Positions 7,681 through 18,857 of a stretch of 64,000 nt of DNA are shown here, piece by piece; positions within the stretch are counted from its first letter, which is position 1; the number at the start of each line of letters is the position of its first letter. Origin of the DNA: Mariprofundus sp. KV (lineage in GTDB: Bacteria; Pseudomonadota; Zetaproteobacteria; Mariprofundales; Mariprofundaceae); NCBI RefSeq assembly GCF_013387475.1, contig NZ_VWNB01000011.1, positions 60,596 to 124,595 on the forward strand, read 5' to 3'. The position numbers were made by a program, and so were the translations under genes. The notes beneath the pieces are model-generated. The model searched no databases. It was not told the DNA's origin and worked only from the letters and a program-made list of their open reading frames with translations.

Positions 7681-8829
7681 ATGAATGCACCAGAAGCACA
7701 ACTATCGATCAAGCAGCTATTGATGGTGATGGAAAAACGTGACGCCTCCGATCTCTACCTGACCGCAGGCATGCCCCCCTCCTACCGCATCAATGGTGTG
7801 GTCTATCCGATGAAGCAGCCACCACTGACTGCCCTGCAGTGTGAGCGTCTGGCGACCTCCTCGATGAGTGAGCGCCAGCGTGCCGCTTTTGCTGCCGAGT
7901 ATGAGATGAACCTGGCCCTCGCCTTCCCTGATATCGGCCGCTTTCGCGTCAATATCTTTCGTCAGCGTGGCCATGTCGGCATGGTGATCCGCAAGATCAA
8001 AACCGTTGTACCCACCATCGATCAGCTGGAACTGCCGGAAGTATTCAAGGATATATCCATGTCACCGCGTGGACTTGTGCTGATGGTCGGCGCCACGGGA
8101 AGCGGAAAATCGACCTCGCTTGCTGCCATGATCGACTGGCGCAACAGCAATCAGGCAGGACACATCATCTCCATTGAGGACCCGATTGAGTTTGTGCATG
8201 AGCATAAAAAGTGTGTGATCACCCAGCGCGAGGTCGGCACCGATACCCTTGAGTACAAGAAAGCTCTGAAAAACACCCTGCGGCAGGCCCCTGATGTGAT
8301 TCTGATCGGTGAGATTCGGGATCGGGAAACCATGGAGCATGCACTTGAGTTCTCTGAAACCGGCCATCTCTGCATGGCCACACTGCATGCCAACAACGCC
8401 AATCAGGCGCTGGAGCGCATCATCAACTTCTTCCCTGAAGAGCTGCATCCGCAGGTATGCCTCAACCTTGCCATGAACCTGAAATCGATTCTCTCGCAGC
8501 GACTGGTCAAAACACCGGATGATAAACGTCTGCCCGCCATTGAGATTCTCATCAACACCCCGCGCATCTCAGATCTGATTGGCAAATGGGAGATATCCGA
8601 AATCAAGGAGTCGATGGCTGCCGGCAAAAATTACGGCATGCAGACCTTCGATCAGCACCTGCTGCAGCTCTGGATGGAGGGCTATATCACTGAAGATGAA
8701 GCGCTGCGTCAGGCTGACTCGGTGAATAACCTGCGCCTGCAGATCAAGATGGTGGATCTCGAAGACAGTGGCGGCGGCGCAGCCGACCTGATTGAGAACT
8801 CAGGCAGTTCAGGCGAACTTAGCATCTGA
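7681..8829 (+). CDS. pilU: PilT/PilU-family type IV pilus ATPase
   Basis: This 382-residue protein follows pilT after 52 nt. It has the N-terminal KRDASDLYLTAGMPPSYRI, Walker A GATGSGKST, the Asp box SIEDPIEFVHEH, Walker B VILIGEIRDRETME and the His box GHLCMATLHANNANQALERI. The extended C-terminus (ending SSGELSI) and the QREVGTDT motif are typical of PilU, an accessory retraction ATPase that works with PilT. GGAG lies upstream of the ATG at 7681. Its stop overlaps the start of the third ATPase gene by one base, so the three genes form an operon. Confidence 0.9.
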   Translation: MNAPEAQLSIKQLLMVMEKRDASDLYLTAGMPPSYRINGVVYPMKQPPLTALQCERLATSSMSERQRAAFAAEYEMNLALAFPDIGRFRVNIFRQRGHVGMVIRKIKTVVPTIDQLELPEVFKDISMSPRGLVLMVGATGSGKSTSLAAMIDWRNSNQAGHIISIEDPIEFVHEHKKCVITQREVGTDTLEYKKALKNTLRQAPDVILIGEIRDRETMEHALEFSETGHLCMATLHANNANQALERIINFFPEELHPQVCLNLAMNLKSILSQRLVKTPDDKRLPAIEILINTPRISDLIGKWEISEIKESMAAGKNYGMQTFDQHLLQLWMEGYITEDEALRQADSVNNLRLQIKMVDLEDSGGGAADLIENSGSSGELSI

Positions 8830-9920
8830 TGGAGAGCAGGCAACTGATTGATGATCTTCTGCTCATCGCCAACAGGAATGGCGCATCAGATCTGATCGTA
8901 CGCACCAATGACCGTGTGCGCATGCGCATTGCCGGCGAGCTTGTCACTATCCCCGAGGAGAAGGTGCCAGAGGCCTCCCGTGAACAGGTGGTTGCTATGA
9001 TTGAACATCTCACCCGTTTTCTGCCCAAACGTCCCGATATGGAGACCCTGAACAGCCTCGACTTTCACTACACCCTTAAAAACGCCTCGCATTTCCGCAT
9101 GCATGTACTGCGCACCAATAACAATTTTGGCATTGTCGCCCGTCTGATTCCGCAGCAGATCCCCGGCTTTAGCGAGCTTCGCCTGCCCCCTGTCATCGAA
9201 GAGATTACTCACTACCGTAACGGCCTGATTCTGATGGCCGGTGCCACGGGATCGGGAAAAAGCACCTCCCTTGCTGCCATGCTCAATCATATGATTCAGC
9301 AGCGTCCGGTACATGCAGTTACCCTCGAGGATCCCATCGAATTCCGCTACAGCACCCGCTATAAGGGCACCGTCAGTCAGCGCGAGATCGGCATGGATGT
9401 CGAGAGTTATAAACAGGGACTGATTGATGCCATGCGCGAATCACCCAATATCATTGTGGCTGGTGAGGTGCGTGGTCGAGATGAGGTGCAACTGGCTCTG
9501 CAGGCTAGTGAAACAGGACATCTGGTGATGGCCACCGTCCACTCCACCACCGCCATCGGCACCATGCAGCGAGTGATGGCATCATTTGGCAGAGAGGAGC
9601 AGCAAGGCATTCGCGAGCGCCTGGCTGAAAATCTGCGTGCCATCATCGTGCAGAAGCTGCTGCCAACCAGAGACGGCAAAGGACGCGTCGTAGCACTGGA
9701 GATCATGGTTAAGAATTCAGTGATCAAACATTTCATGCTCGACCCGGATCACTGGAGTGAGATTCCCCGTGCCATGGAAGAGGGGCATTCGCTCTACGGC
9801 AGCCAGAGCTTTGACCAGCACCTGCAACAGCTGGTTGAGGATGATCTGGTTAATTATGATGAGGCAGTGTTAAACGCAGTGTTTCATGAGGATTTTGCCA
9901 TTCGCATGGGCCGCAACTAG
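8829..9920 (+). CDS. Third PilT/PilU-like ATPase
   Basis: This 363-residue protein belongs to the PilT branch but is divergent from the two upstream copies. The N-terminus RNGASDLIVRTNDRVRMRIA, Walker A GATGSGKSTS, the Asp box TLEDPIEFRY, Walker B IIVAGEVRGRDEVQ (with an extra GR against the usual GE-RD) and the His box GHLVMATVHSTTAIGTMQRV are intact, so ATP hydrolysis is plausible. Its start ATG at 8829 shares a base with the pilU stop (TGATG), indicating translational coupling. It could be a second PilU-like accessory motor or a specialised retraction ATPase. The AIRNLIRE motif of PilT is replaced by SVIKHFML. Confidence 0.85.
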   Translation: MESRQLIDDLLLIANRNGASDLIVRTNDRVRMRIAGELVTIPEEKVPEASREQVVAMIEHLTRFLPKRPDMETLNSLDFHYTLKNASHFRMHVLRTNNNFGIVARLIPQQIPGFSELRLPPVIEEITHYRNGLILMAGATGSGKSTSLAAMLNHMIQQRPVHAVTLEDPIEFRYSTRYKGTVSQREIGMDVESYKQGLIDAMRESPNIIVAGEVRGRDEVQLALQASETGHLVMATVHSTTAIGTMQRVMASFGREEQQGIRERLAENLRAIIVQKLLPTRDGKGRVVALEIMVKNSVIKHFMLDPDHWSEIPRAMEEGHSLYGSQSFDQHLQQLVEDDLVNYDEAVLNAVFHEDFAIRMGRN

Positions 9921-9945
9921 GCATAAAAAGCAGGCTTCGTCTGAT

Positions 9946-10575
9946 TCACTTCAGATGTTTAATGGCTCCCCTGATCAGGGCAGTGTCACTGTGAAGCCCC
10001 TCTCTTCCCGGTTGTTCGTCGGTCAGGTAGAGCGGCTCTCCCATGACAACCTTTGCCCGACTACGGCGATAAAATGATGGCCCCAGACGGACGTGATCAA
10101 ACGGCCATACGCCCGATACCCTGAAAGGAATAATGGGAGCACCGCTGGCGCGGGCGATCAAAGCTGCACCCGGCAGGATTTTGTGCAGTGGAATGGGCGG
10201 ATTAGCCGCTCCCTCAGGGAACAGGCAGAGCACATTGCCCGCCTGCAGCAGAGCCACGGCCTCTTTGATGGCGTGGCGATTGGCTCCACCCGGAGAGACA
10301 GGAATGGCACCGACCATATCAAAACCCCAGCGCAACCAGGACATCTTGGTGTAATATTCACGCGCCATCAGAAAGGCAACAGGGCGATTGACTGAAGCCT
10401 GAATCAACAGCGGATCCAAGCCGCAGATATGGTTACTGACCAGAATCACCGGCCCATCGGGAAGCTGATACTCAAGGCTGGCAAGCCTGTGCCAGCCACG
10501 ACAAAAGAGACGATTCAACAGTCGCAGAACGCGATTCGGGCCACGTTGATTATCTGCTGTCAGAGCCATTGGCAA
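9946..10575 (-). CDS. PlsC-family lysophospholipid acyltransferase
   Basis: This 209-residue protein contains the acyltransferase NHxxxxD motif (NHICGLD, residues about 48-54), the glycerol-3-phosphate-binding motif LCLFPEGAANP and a late IIPFRVSGVWPFD block, as in 1-acyl-sn-glycerol-3-phosphate acyltransferases. It should esterify the sn-2 position of lysophosphatidic acid or a related lysolipid at the membrane. The gene ends 25 nt from the third pilus ATPase gene in a tail-to-tail arrangement. Two ATGs two codons apart are possible starts. The true substrate (LPA, ornithine lipid or another) is not determined. Confidence 0.85.
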   Translation of the reverse strand: MPMALTADNQRGPNRVLRLLNRLFCRGWHRLASLEYQLPDGPVILVSNHICGLDPLLIQASVNRPVAFLMAREYYTKMSWLRWGFDMVGAIPVSPGGANRHAIKEAVALLQAGNVLCLFPEGAANPPIPLHKILPGAALIARASGAPIIPFRVSGVWPFDHVRLGPSFYRRSRAKVVMGEPLYLTDEQPGREGLHSDTALIRGAIKHLK

Positions 10576-10648
10576 TATTCCATCAGCTGAATCTACACAA
10601 TCCTACAGGCTCGGGTAGAGCCCCATTCAGCCAGCTCTCGCCTGACCC

Positions 10649-11528
10649 TTAAGCCACGTCAATACCTGCGGCCTTGAGCTCCGGCTTGATCAGTTCAAAG
10701 GTAAAAGCAGCATGCTTTTTCACAGCTTCCTGAAACTGAAACCACTGCGTCTGCTCTTTTGGCACCTTCCAGAAATATGAGCTGGACTCATGGCGAACCG
10801 CCTGATGCCACCATTTGTCAGGGTCAAACGCTTCAAGGAAACTGATCTTCTGTTTATAACGCGCATAACGATTTGAGCGATTGAGCTCCATCGAACTCAT
10901 CGTGGATGAGGCGCCCAGCAACGCAACAAGCTCAGCCTCCATCTCTTCAACAGTGCAGCGGGCAGCACTGTTGCGATCCTTATTAAACTTAAGATACTTC
11001 ACAAACAGAGCCATACCCGCCTCAATGAATCGATCACGGTTATCAATCTGTGGCTTCTCCAGCCGCTCATCCTGCCATAGCAGACAGGGGATATCGGGAG
11101 AATAACCTGCATCGGCATGTCCGATATTGGGTTTAGGGTCATTGCCAATCTGATTAAAATCATCTTTGATGCCGATGAAGTTCTGGTGCGCCCAGGTGTC
11201 GATATAGGCATGTGAAGCGATGCCAATGCCATGCAGCAGCTGCTCATCTGCACCACCACAGATCTCCCCGCTCAAAGCAGCATCGATCATCAGATTGGCC
11301 TTGGCGCTGTTGGGCGTGGTGTTTAAGGGGTGGGTTCTGCCATCATGGCGTCTGGCTGATCTCATTGCAGTAGCCGTTACTATCACCCCACCGCTCTTTG
11401 ATCTCATAGGCCTGGCAGTTGTAATCGACATAATCGGATGCATAAGCGATGGTAGCCGCTTCGCTCTCTGTAAATCCGGATCTCTCAGCCAGAAAGCCGG
11501 TAATATAGTAGTGAAATTCACTGTCCAT
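10649..11528 (-). pseudogene. DUF6765-like protein gene broken by a frameshift
   Basis: Two overlapping minus-strand frames make one protein. The first (ATG 11528, MDSEFHYYITGFLAERSGF) runs to a stop at 11343. The second takes over with RRHDGRTHPLNTT and continues to 10649. The joined product of about 290 residues has the start and internal His/Asp-rich segments (IGIASHAYIDTWAHQNFIG) of the DUF6765 family, as far as I recall it. That pattern suggests a metal-dependent phospholipase-like or hydrolase fold, but the function is not known. A single extra base near 11345-11355 explains the break, either a real mutation or a sequencing error. A run of ten G residues forms the Shine-Dalgarno region 5 nt before the start. 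Confidence 0.7.
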
Positions 11529-11532
11529 CTCT

Positions 11533-11542
11533 CCCCCCCCCC
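11533..11542 (-). repeat. G10 homopolymer in the ribosome-binding region
   Basis: Ten consecutive C residues on the plus strand (G on the coding strand) lie 5 nt upstream of the ATG at 11528, in the position of the Shine-Dalgarno sequence. Homopolymers of this length change length by slippage and could vary translation of the DUF6765 gene. Confidence 0.7.
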
Positions 11543-11605
11543 GGTAAAACGTTACTACTTGTATAGACCATGTTGACTGATTCGTCCAATGCACAGGCAG
11601 GAGAT

Positions 11606-11650
11606 AAAAAAAATAGCCAGCCCCGGAAGGGCTGGCTATGCAATGTTTTT
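11606..11650. terminator. Bidirectional intrinsic terminator after glgB
   Basis: ATAGCCAGCCCC-GGAA-GGGCTGGCTAT (11613-11639) forms a strong hairpin flanked by A8 on one side and T5 on the other. On the minus strand it gives a stem followed by eight U residues, 16 nt or more after the glgB stop. Confidence 0.9.
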
Positions 11651-11665
11651 CCAGATTATGCAGCT

Positions 11666-13858
11666 CTACTCAGATTCGCTGTCCGGCCTGAGAATGACAC
11701 ATGAGAGCGGCGGCAGTGTTACGGTAATGGAGTGCGGCTGGTGCATCCAGCTATGGTCATCTGCCATCACACCGCCAGCATTGCCGATGTTACCACCCCC
11801 ATAGAGGCTGGAGTCGGTATTGAGAATTTCACTGTAGTGGCCCGGTTTGGGAACACCCAGACGATAGCCGTGACGAGGCACCGGGGTAAGATTGAGAATG
11901 ACCACAACAATGCCGCCATTTTTATCACGACGGATATAACTGAGCGTGGAGTTTTCAGCATCGTTACAGTCGACCCACTGGAATCCTCCGCCATCAAAAT
12001 CGACCTCATGCAGTGCCGGCACATCCTTGTAGAGATGATTCATATCACGCTGCATCAGCTGCAGGCCACGGTGTGGCATGAAATTGGCCTGATCCCATGA
12101 TAGTGAGCTGTCGAAGTTCCACTCCGGCCACTGCCCGAACTCCAGCCCCATAAACTGCAGCTTCTTGCCCGGATGGGTATACATATAACCCGAGAGCAGG
12201 CGCAGGTTGGCAAATTTTTGCCAGTCATCGCCCGGCATTTTTTGTGGCATGGAGCCCTTGCCGTGTACTACCTCATCGTGGGAGAAGGGCAGGATAAAGT
12301 TCTCGGTAAAGGCATACACCATTGAGAAAGTCAGTGCATGATGATCGTAGGAGCGATAGACAGGATCGGTCTCATAGTAGGAGAGCGTGTCGTTCATCCA
12401 GCCCATATTCCACTTCATGGTAAAGCCAAGCCCGCCCAGATAGGTGGGACGGCTCACCATCGGCCATGAGGTCGACTCCTCAGCCATGGTCACTGCACCG
12501 GGGAAACGCTCATGCACGAGGTGGTTAAACTGTTTGAGGAACTCAACCGCCTCAAGGTTCTCACGACCGCCGTATTTATTAGGCACCCACTCCCCCTCTT
12601 CACGGGAGTAATCGAGATAGAGCATCGATGCCACAGCATCCACACGCAGGCCATCAATATGAAACTCATCCAGCCAGAACAGCGCCGAAGCGATGAGGAA
12701 GTTACGTACCTCATTGCGGCCGAAATTAAAGATGTAGGTACCCCAATCCTTATGTTCACCAAGGCGTGGATCGGCATGCTCGTAGAGCGGCGTACCATCA
12801 AAACGGGCCAGTCCGAATGCATCCTTGGGAAAATGGGCAGGAACCCAGTCGAGGAAGACGCCAAGGCCATGCTGATGGCAGTAGTCGACCATATAGCGGA
12901 AATCATCCGGTGTGCCGAAACGGCTGGTTGGCGCGAAATAACCGACGGTCTGATAGCCCCAGGAGCCGTCAAACGGGTGTTCGGTAATCGGCATCAGTTC
13001 GATATGGGTGTAGCCCATCCACTGACAGTACTCCACCAGCTGATGTGCCATATCACGATAGTTAAGGTATTCACCACCCGCCCTGCGCCATGAACCCGGA
13101 TGCACTTCATAGATATTCATCGGTTTGTCAGCGGCCTGTGTTACAGCCCTCTTCTTCACCCACGCATCATCACCCCAGTGGTAAGCCTTGGGATAGTGAA
13201 CAACGCTGGCGGTATTGGGGCGCAACTCCATCTGCTGCGCATAGGGATCAGCTTTCTCGAAAACATCACCGTTCTTGGCACGGATTTCGAACTTGTATAC
13301 CTCGCCTTCACGCAAGCCGGGGATAAAGATCTCCCAAACACCTGAGGAACCGAGCACGCGCATCTGGTGCTCGCGACCATCCCAGTGATTGAAGTTACCC
13401 ACCACACTGACGCGATCAGCTGAAGGAGCCCAAACCGCAAAACCGACACCCCATACACCCTCATGCTCACGCACGTGTGCACCCATCAGCTTATACTTTT
13501 CAAAATGGTTACCTTCACCGATCAGATGCAGATCCATCTCACCCAGAATAGGCGAGAAGCGATAGACATCCTGCTCATCCCAGGTGTGCCCTTCCCTGTT
13601 CTCAATGCGCAGCTTGTAGGTTGAATCAAAATCGCCATCTTGCCAGTGGTATTCGAAGATATCTGTCCCTTCGATACGTGACATGGCAATCGCGCCAGCA
13701 CCTTCCGGCAAAAGCCACATCTTCTCAGCCTGCGGCTTATTGGCTCGGATGATCACCCCCCCCTCCGAGTGATAGTGACGCCCCAACCAGGCAAACGGAT
13801 CGTGACTGCGTGCCTCAACAATGGCCCACGCTTCAGGTGACAGAATCGGCTTCTTCAT
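11666..13858 (-). CDS. glgB: 1,4-alpha-glucan branching enzyme GlgB
   Basis: This 730-residue protein is the length of E. coli GlgB (728). It has the N-terminal CBM48 region ([31 protein letters not shown]), then the GH13 barrel with [12 protein letters not shown], the nucleophile region [13 protein letters not shown], the acid/base region [12 protein letters not shown] and [13 protein letters not shown], and the C-terminal all-beta domain ending in [11 protein letters not shown]. It moves alpha-1,4 glucan segments to 6-hydroxyl positions to branch glycogen. It lies 45 nt downstream of pgm in the same direction and ends at a strong terminator. Confidence 0.97.
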   Translation of the reverse strand: MKKPILSPEAWAIVEARSHDPFAWLGRHYHSEGGVIIRANKPQAEKMWLLPEGAGAIAMSRIEGTDIFEYHWQDGDFDSTYKLRIENREGHTWDEQDVYRFSPILGEMDLHLIGEGNHFEKYKLMGAHVREHEGVWGVGFAVWAPSADRVSVVGNFNHWDGREHQMRVLGSSGVWEIFIPGLREGEVYKFEIRAKNGDVFEKADPYAQQMELRPNTASVVHYPKAYHWGDDAWVKKRAVTQAADKPMNIYEVHPGSWRRAGGEYLNYRDMAHQLVEYCQWMGYTHIELMPITEHPFDGSWGYQTVGYFAPTSRFGTPDDFRYMVDYCHQHGLGVFLDWVPAHFPKDAFGLARFDGTPLYEHADPRLGEHKDWGTYIFNFGRNEVRNFLIASALFWLDEFHIDGLRVDAVASMLYLDYSREEGEWVPNKYGGRENLEAVEFLKQFNHLVHERFPGAVTMAEESTSWPMVSRPTYLGGLGFTMKWNMGWMNDTLSYYETDPVYRSYDHHALTFSMVYAFTENFILPFSHDEVVHGKGSMPQKMPGDDWQKFANLRLLSGYMYTHPGKKLQFMGLEFGQWPEWNFDSSLSWDQANFMPHRGLQLMQRDMNHLYKDVPALHEVDFDGGGFQWVDCNDAENSTLSYIRRDKNGGIVVVILNLTPVPRHGYRLGVPKPGHYSEILNTDSSLYGGGNIGNAGGVMADDHSWMHQPHSITVTLPPLSCVILRPDSESE

Positions 13859-13903
13859 AAGTTTCCTCTACTCCGGTTTAACCCGTTCGAATGAATGATC
13901 GGA

Positions 13904-15595
<1,692 letters not shown>

Positions 15596-15621
15596 CTATG
15601 CATGCAAGAGCGGCAAACTCA

Positions 15622-15630
15622 TGTTATACT
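15622..15630 (+). promoter_or_regulatory. Extended -10 promoter of glgC
   Basis: TG-T-TATACT (15622-15630) matches an extended -10 element exactly one base short of consensus TATAAT. It lies 32 nt upstream of the glgC ATG in the 127-nt divergent gap to pgm. No good -35 box is visible, as is usual for extended -10 promoters. Confidence 0.5.
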
Positions 15631-15662
15631 TTAGCCCATCAACCAAATGGGGGGAGGTATTC

Positions 15663-16928
15663 ATGAGTTCGACGCAGGTGGAACGTAATATCAGTAAGCT
15701 TACATCCAATACTGTTGCACTGGTATTGGCTGGCGGCAAGGGGTCACGACTAAAAGATCTGACGCAGTGGCGAACCAAGCCCGCTGTGCCATTTGGAGGC
15801 AAGTTCCGCATCATCGATTTCCCGATGTCGAACTGTATCAACTCCGGCATCCGCCGCATCTCGGTCTTAACCCAGTATAAATCCCACTCCCTGCAGCGCC
15901 ACCTGCAGCGTGGCTGGTCATTCCTCTCCGGTCAGTTCGGCGAGTTCATGGAGGTACTCTCCGCACAGCAGCGTACCGGTGAAGGCTGGTATGAAGGTAC
16001 CGCCGATGCGATCTATCAGAACCTGGATATTATCCGCCACTACGATCCTGAGTATGTACTGATTCTTGCCGGCGATCACATCTACAAAATGGATTACGGT
16101 AAAATGATCGCCGCCCATGCGGCCAACGGCGCTGATATTACCGTTGGATGCATTCCTGTGCCGCTGAAAGAGGCGACCGAGTTCGGAGTCATGGATGTGG
16201 ACGCTGAACACCGTATCACCGAGTTTTCTGAAAAACCTGCCAATCCGAAAGCGATGGCCGGAGACCCTGACAAAGCGCTGGCATCGATGGGCATCTACGT
16301 CTTCTCAGCCGACTTCCTGCGTCAGCGTCTGCTTGATGATGCGCAACTTGACACCTCCAGCCACGATTTCGGCAAGGATATCATCCCGCAAGCCATTAAG
16401 GATGCCAATGTATTCGCCTTCCGCTTTATGAATGCCAATACAGGTGCCCCGCAGTACTGGCGTGACGTGGGTACCCTTGATGCATACTGGGAAGCCAATA
16501 TGGACCTGGTCACTGTGCAGCCTGAGCTGGACATGTATGACAAGAACTGGCCAATCTGGACGCAGCAGGAGCAGTTGCCACCTGCCAAGTTCTTCTTCGA
16601 TGAGGACTCCCGCCGCGGTTATGCTGTGGACTCACTGGTCTCAGGCGGCTGTCTGATTACCGGTTCAGCCGTGCGTCGCTCAGTACTCTTCTCCAATGTA
16701 CGTGTTCACTCCTACTCAGAGGTTGAGGATTCGGTCATTTTGCCGGATGTGGAGATCCGTCGTAACTGTAAGATCCGTAAATGCATTATCGATAAAGGAA
16801 CCGTGATCCCTGAAGGTATGGAGATCGGTTTCGACAGAAAGAAGGATGCAGAGCTTTTCGAAGTCTCTGATGGTGGCGTGGTCCTTGTTACACCGGACAT
16901 GCTAGGCCAGGGGCTTCATCAACTGTAG
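15663..16928 (+). CDS. glgC: Glucose-1-phosphate adenylyltransferase GlgC
   Basis: This 421-residue ADP-glucose pyrophosphorylase starts at ATG 15663, set by a GGGGGGAGG ribosome-binding site. A longer in-frame extension to 15468 overlaps pgm and lacks family similarity. Motifs are [15 protein letters not shown] (nucleotide binding), [19 protein letters not shown], the catalytic [10 protein letters not shown], the sugar-phosphate loop EFSEKP, and the C-terminal left-handed beta-helix ([20 protein letters not shown]). It makes ADP-glucose, the first committed step of glycogen synthesis, and is usually controlled by allosteric metabolites. It is followed by a 12-bp stem-loop and then the GH57 gene. 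Confidence 0.97.
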   Translation: MSSTQVERNISKLTSNTVALVLAGGKGSRLKDLTQWRTKPAVPFGGKFRIIDFPMSNCINSGIRRISVLTQYKSHSLQRHLQRGWSFLSGQFGEFMEVLSAQQRTGEGWYEGTADAIYQNLDIIRHYDPEYVLILAGDHIYKMDYGKMIAAHAANGADITVGCIPVPLKEATEFGVMDVDAEHRITEFSEKPANPKAMAGDPDKALASMGIYVFSADFLRQRLLDDAQLDTSSHDFGKDIIPQAIKDANVFAFRFMNANTGAPQYWRDVGTLDAYWEANMDLVTVQPELDMYDKNWPIWTQQEQLPPAKFFFDEDSRRGYAVDSLVSGGCLITGSAVRRSVLFSNVRVHSYSEVEDSVILPDVEIRRNCKIRKCIIDKGTVIPEGMEIGFDRKKDAELFEVSDGGVVLVTPDMLGQGLHQL

Positions 16929-16956
16929 TATCCCCCGCTTAACCTGATAGAAATAC

Positions 16957-16984
16957 CTCAGGGCTGACTAACGTCAGCCCTGAG
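16957..16984 (+). terminator. 12-bp stem-loop after glgC
   Basis: CTCAGGGCTGAC (16957-16968) pairs perfectly with GTCAGCCCTGAG (16973-16984) around a TAAC loop, 28 nt after the glgC stop. There is no U-run after it, so it may reduce read-through or protect glgC mRNA rather than end transcription completely. Confidence 0.55.
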
Positions 16985-17102
16985 TCAGCTATACACGGAC
17001 GTATGGCAACGGCTTGGATTTGCCGGTTGTATTATGGCATCCAAACTGAATCCGACACTCTGAACCGGATAAGAGAGTGTCACCCCATCCAGGAGGTACT
17101 CC

Positions 17103-18800
17103 ATGAGTAAACCGTTATCGGTCATCTTTTACTGGCACATGCACCAGCCCTTTTATTGCGAGGCTGATACAGGCAACTACCATCTGCCATGGGTCTACCT
17201 GCATGCCATGAAAGACTACACGGATATGGCTGAGATCCTCTCCCAGCTGCCAAGAGCCAAAGCAGTGATCAACTATGTGCCATCCCTGACAGCCCAGATT
17301 GAAGATTACGCTGCACATCTGCGTGAGTTCCTCAATGGCGACACAAAAAGCCTGAACGACCCGCTGCTTGCCGCGCTGGCTCACAAATCCGGCGAATACA
17401 GCAAGAGTGAGCGCGAATTCCTGCTTGAGGCCTGCTTCCGCCTTAATCATGAACGCAACATGCATCGCTACGCAGACTATTCACGACTATGGAATATGGC
17501 TGAACATGCGAAAAACAGTGATGGACTGAGCTACCTTGGTGACAGCTTCTTCTCCGATCTGGTCACCTGGTATCATCTGGCCTGGCTGGGTGAAACTGTT
17601 CGCAGCCGCAACTTTGTGGCACGTCGATTAATTGAAAAGGCACGTGACTTCTCCTATCAGGATCGCCGTGATCTACTCTCCCTGATCACCACCCTGCTCT
17701 CTGATATTCCTGCCACCCACCGTCGACTGGTTGAAGCGGGTAAAATTGAACTGACCACAACGCCTTACGCCCACCCTATCATTCCATTGATGCTCGATTT
17801 TAACACCGCACGGGAAACGGTTGAGGATGCGCTGATTCCCGATGAACCCTATCCGGGTGGTCGCGAACGGGCGCTGGATCATATCGCTCTGGCCCGCAGC
17901 AGCCATGAGAAGCTGTTTGGCAACATACCTGCCGGCTGCTGGCCTGCAGAGGGCGCTGTCTCTGAAGATACACTGAAGCTGCTCGGTTCCTCCGGCTTCC
18001 AGTGGTGTGCAACCGGCGAATCGGTACTGCACCACTCCCTGAAATATAACCTGCGTGAACAGCAGGGCAATCGTGATCTCTACCATCCGTGGCTGATTGG
18101 CGAGGGTGATGAGCAGATCACCTGTTTCTTCCGTGACGACCGTCTCTCTGATCTGCTCGGTTTCGAGTATTCACGCTGGAATATGCAGGATGCGATCAAC
18201 AACTTCATGCATGAACTGGCCAACATTCGCCACCGCACAAAAGGTATGGATGCCCCGGTGGTCTCTATCATCATGGATGGAGAGAATGCATGGGAGCACT
18301 ACCATGAGAACGCCCTCCCCTTCCTGACCAATCTCTATCAGTCGATCATCGAACATGATGAGTATGAGCTCACCACATTCAGCGACTATCTGGAGAACAA
18401 CAAGGCATCAGAAAAACTGGAGCATCTTGTCTCCGGTTCATGGGTATACGGCAACCTCTCCACATGGATTGGCGACAATGCCAAAACCCGCGGCTGGGAG
18501 CTTCTGATTGAAGCCAAGAAAGCCTACGACATCCATATCGACCAGCTCAGTCCTGAACAGCAGGAGGCTGCCAATGAGCAGCTGCGTATCTGTGAGGGAT
18601 CAGACTGGTGCTGGTGGTTCGGCGATTACAATCCGGGTTCGGTGGTACGTGATTTCGACCAGCTCTATCGCCGTCATCTGAAAAAACTACATCAACTGCT
18701 CGGCTCGCCTGTTCCACCATCGCTTAGCGAAAACATCTCCCAGGGTGGCGGTGATGCTGAAGGTGGCGGCACCATGCGCCGTGGCGGAGCCGATTCGTAA
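17103..18800 (+). CDS. Glycoside hydrolase family 57 alpha-glucan enzyme
   Basis: This 565-residue protein opens with SVIFYWHMHQPFY, the HxHQP motif that begins GH57 enzymes. The nucleophile region appears as GCWPAEGAVSEDTLKLLG, with Glu in the family position, and the acid region as SIIMDGENAWEHY. GH57 members include alpha-amylases, 4-alpha-glucanotransferases, amylopullulanases and branching enzymes, and I cannot assign the exact activity. It starts at 17103 with an AGGAGGT ribosome-binding site. It lies between glgC and malQ on the same strand, so a role in glycogen breakdown or remodelling is likely. The C-terminus is Gly-rich and low in complexity (GGGDAEGGGTMRRGG). Confidence 0.9.
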   Translation: MSKPLSVIFYWHMHQPFYCEADTGNYHLPWVYLHAMKDYTDMAEILSQLPRAKAVINYVPSLTAQIEDYAAHLREFLNGDTKSLNDPLLAALAHKSGEYSKSEREFLLEACFRLNHERNMHRYADYSRLWNMAEHAKNSDGLSYLGDSFFSDLVTWYHLAWLGETVRSRNFVARRLIEKARDFSYQDRRDLLSLITTLLSDIPATHRRLVEAGKIELTTTPYAHPIIPLMLDFNTARETVEDALIPDEPYPGGRERALDHIALARSSHEKLFGNIPAGCWPAEGAVSEDTLKLLGSSGFQWCATGESVLHHSLKYNLREQQGNRDLYHPWLIGEGDEQITCFFRDDRLSDLLGFEYSRWNMQDAINNFMHELANIRHRTKGMDAPVVSIIMDGENAWEHYHENALPFLTNLYQSIIEHDEYELTTFSDYLENNKASEKLEHLVSGSWVYGNLSTWIGDNAKTRGWELLIEAKKAYDIHIDQLSPEQQEAANEQLRICEGSDWCWWFGDYNPGSVVRDFDQLYRRHLKKLHQLLGSPVPPSLSENISQGGGDAEGGGTMRRGGADS

Positions 18801-18857
18801 GTTGGCACGCTGCTAATCCGGGGCGTTAATAGCTGAAACCAATAAGGAAGAACTTTC

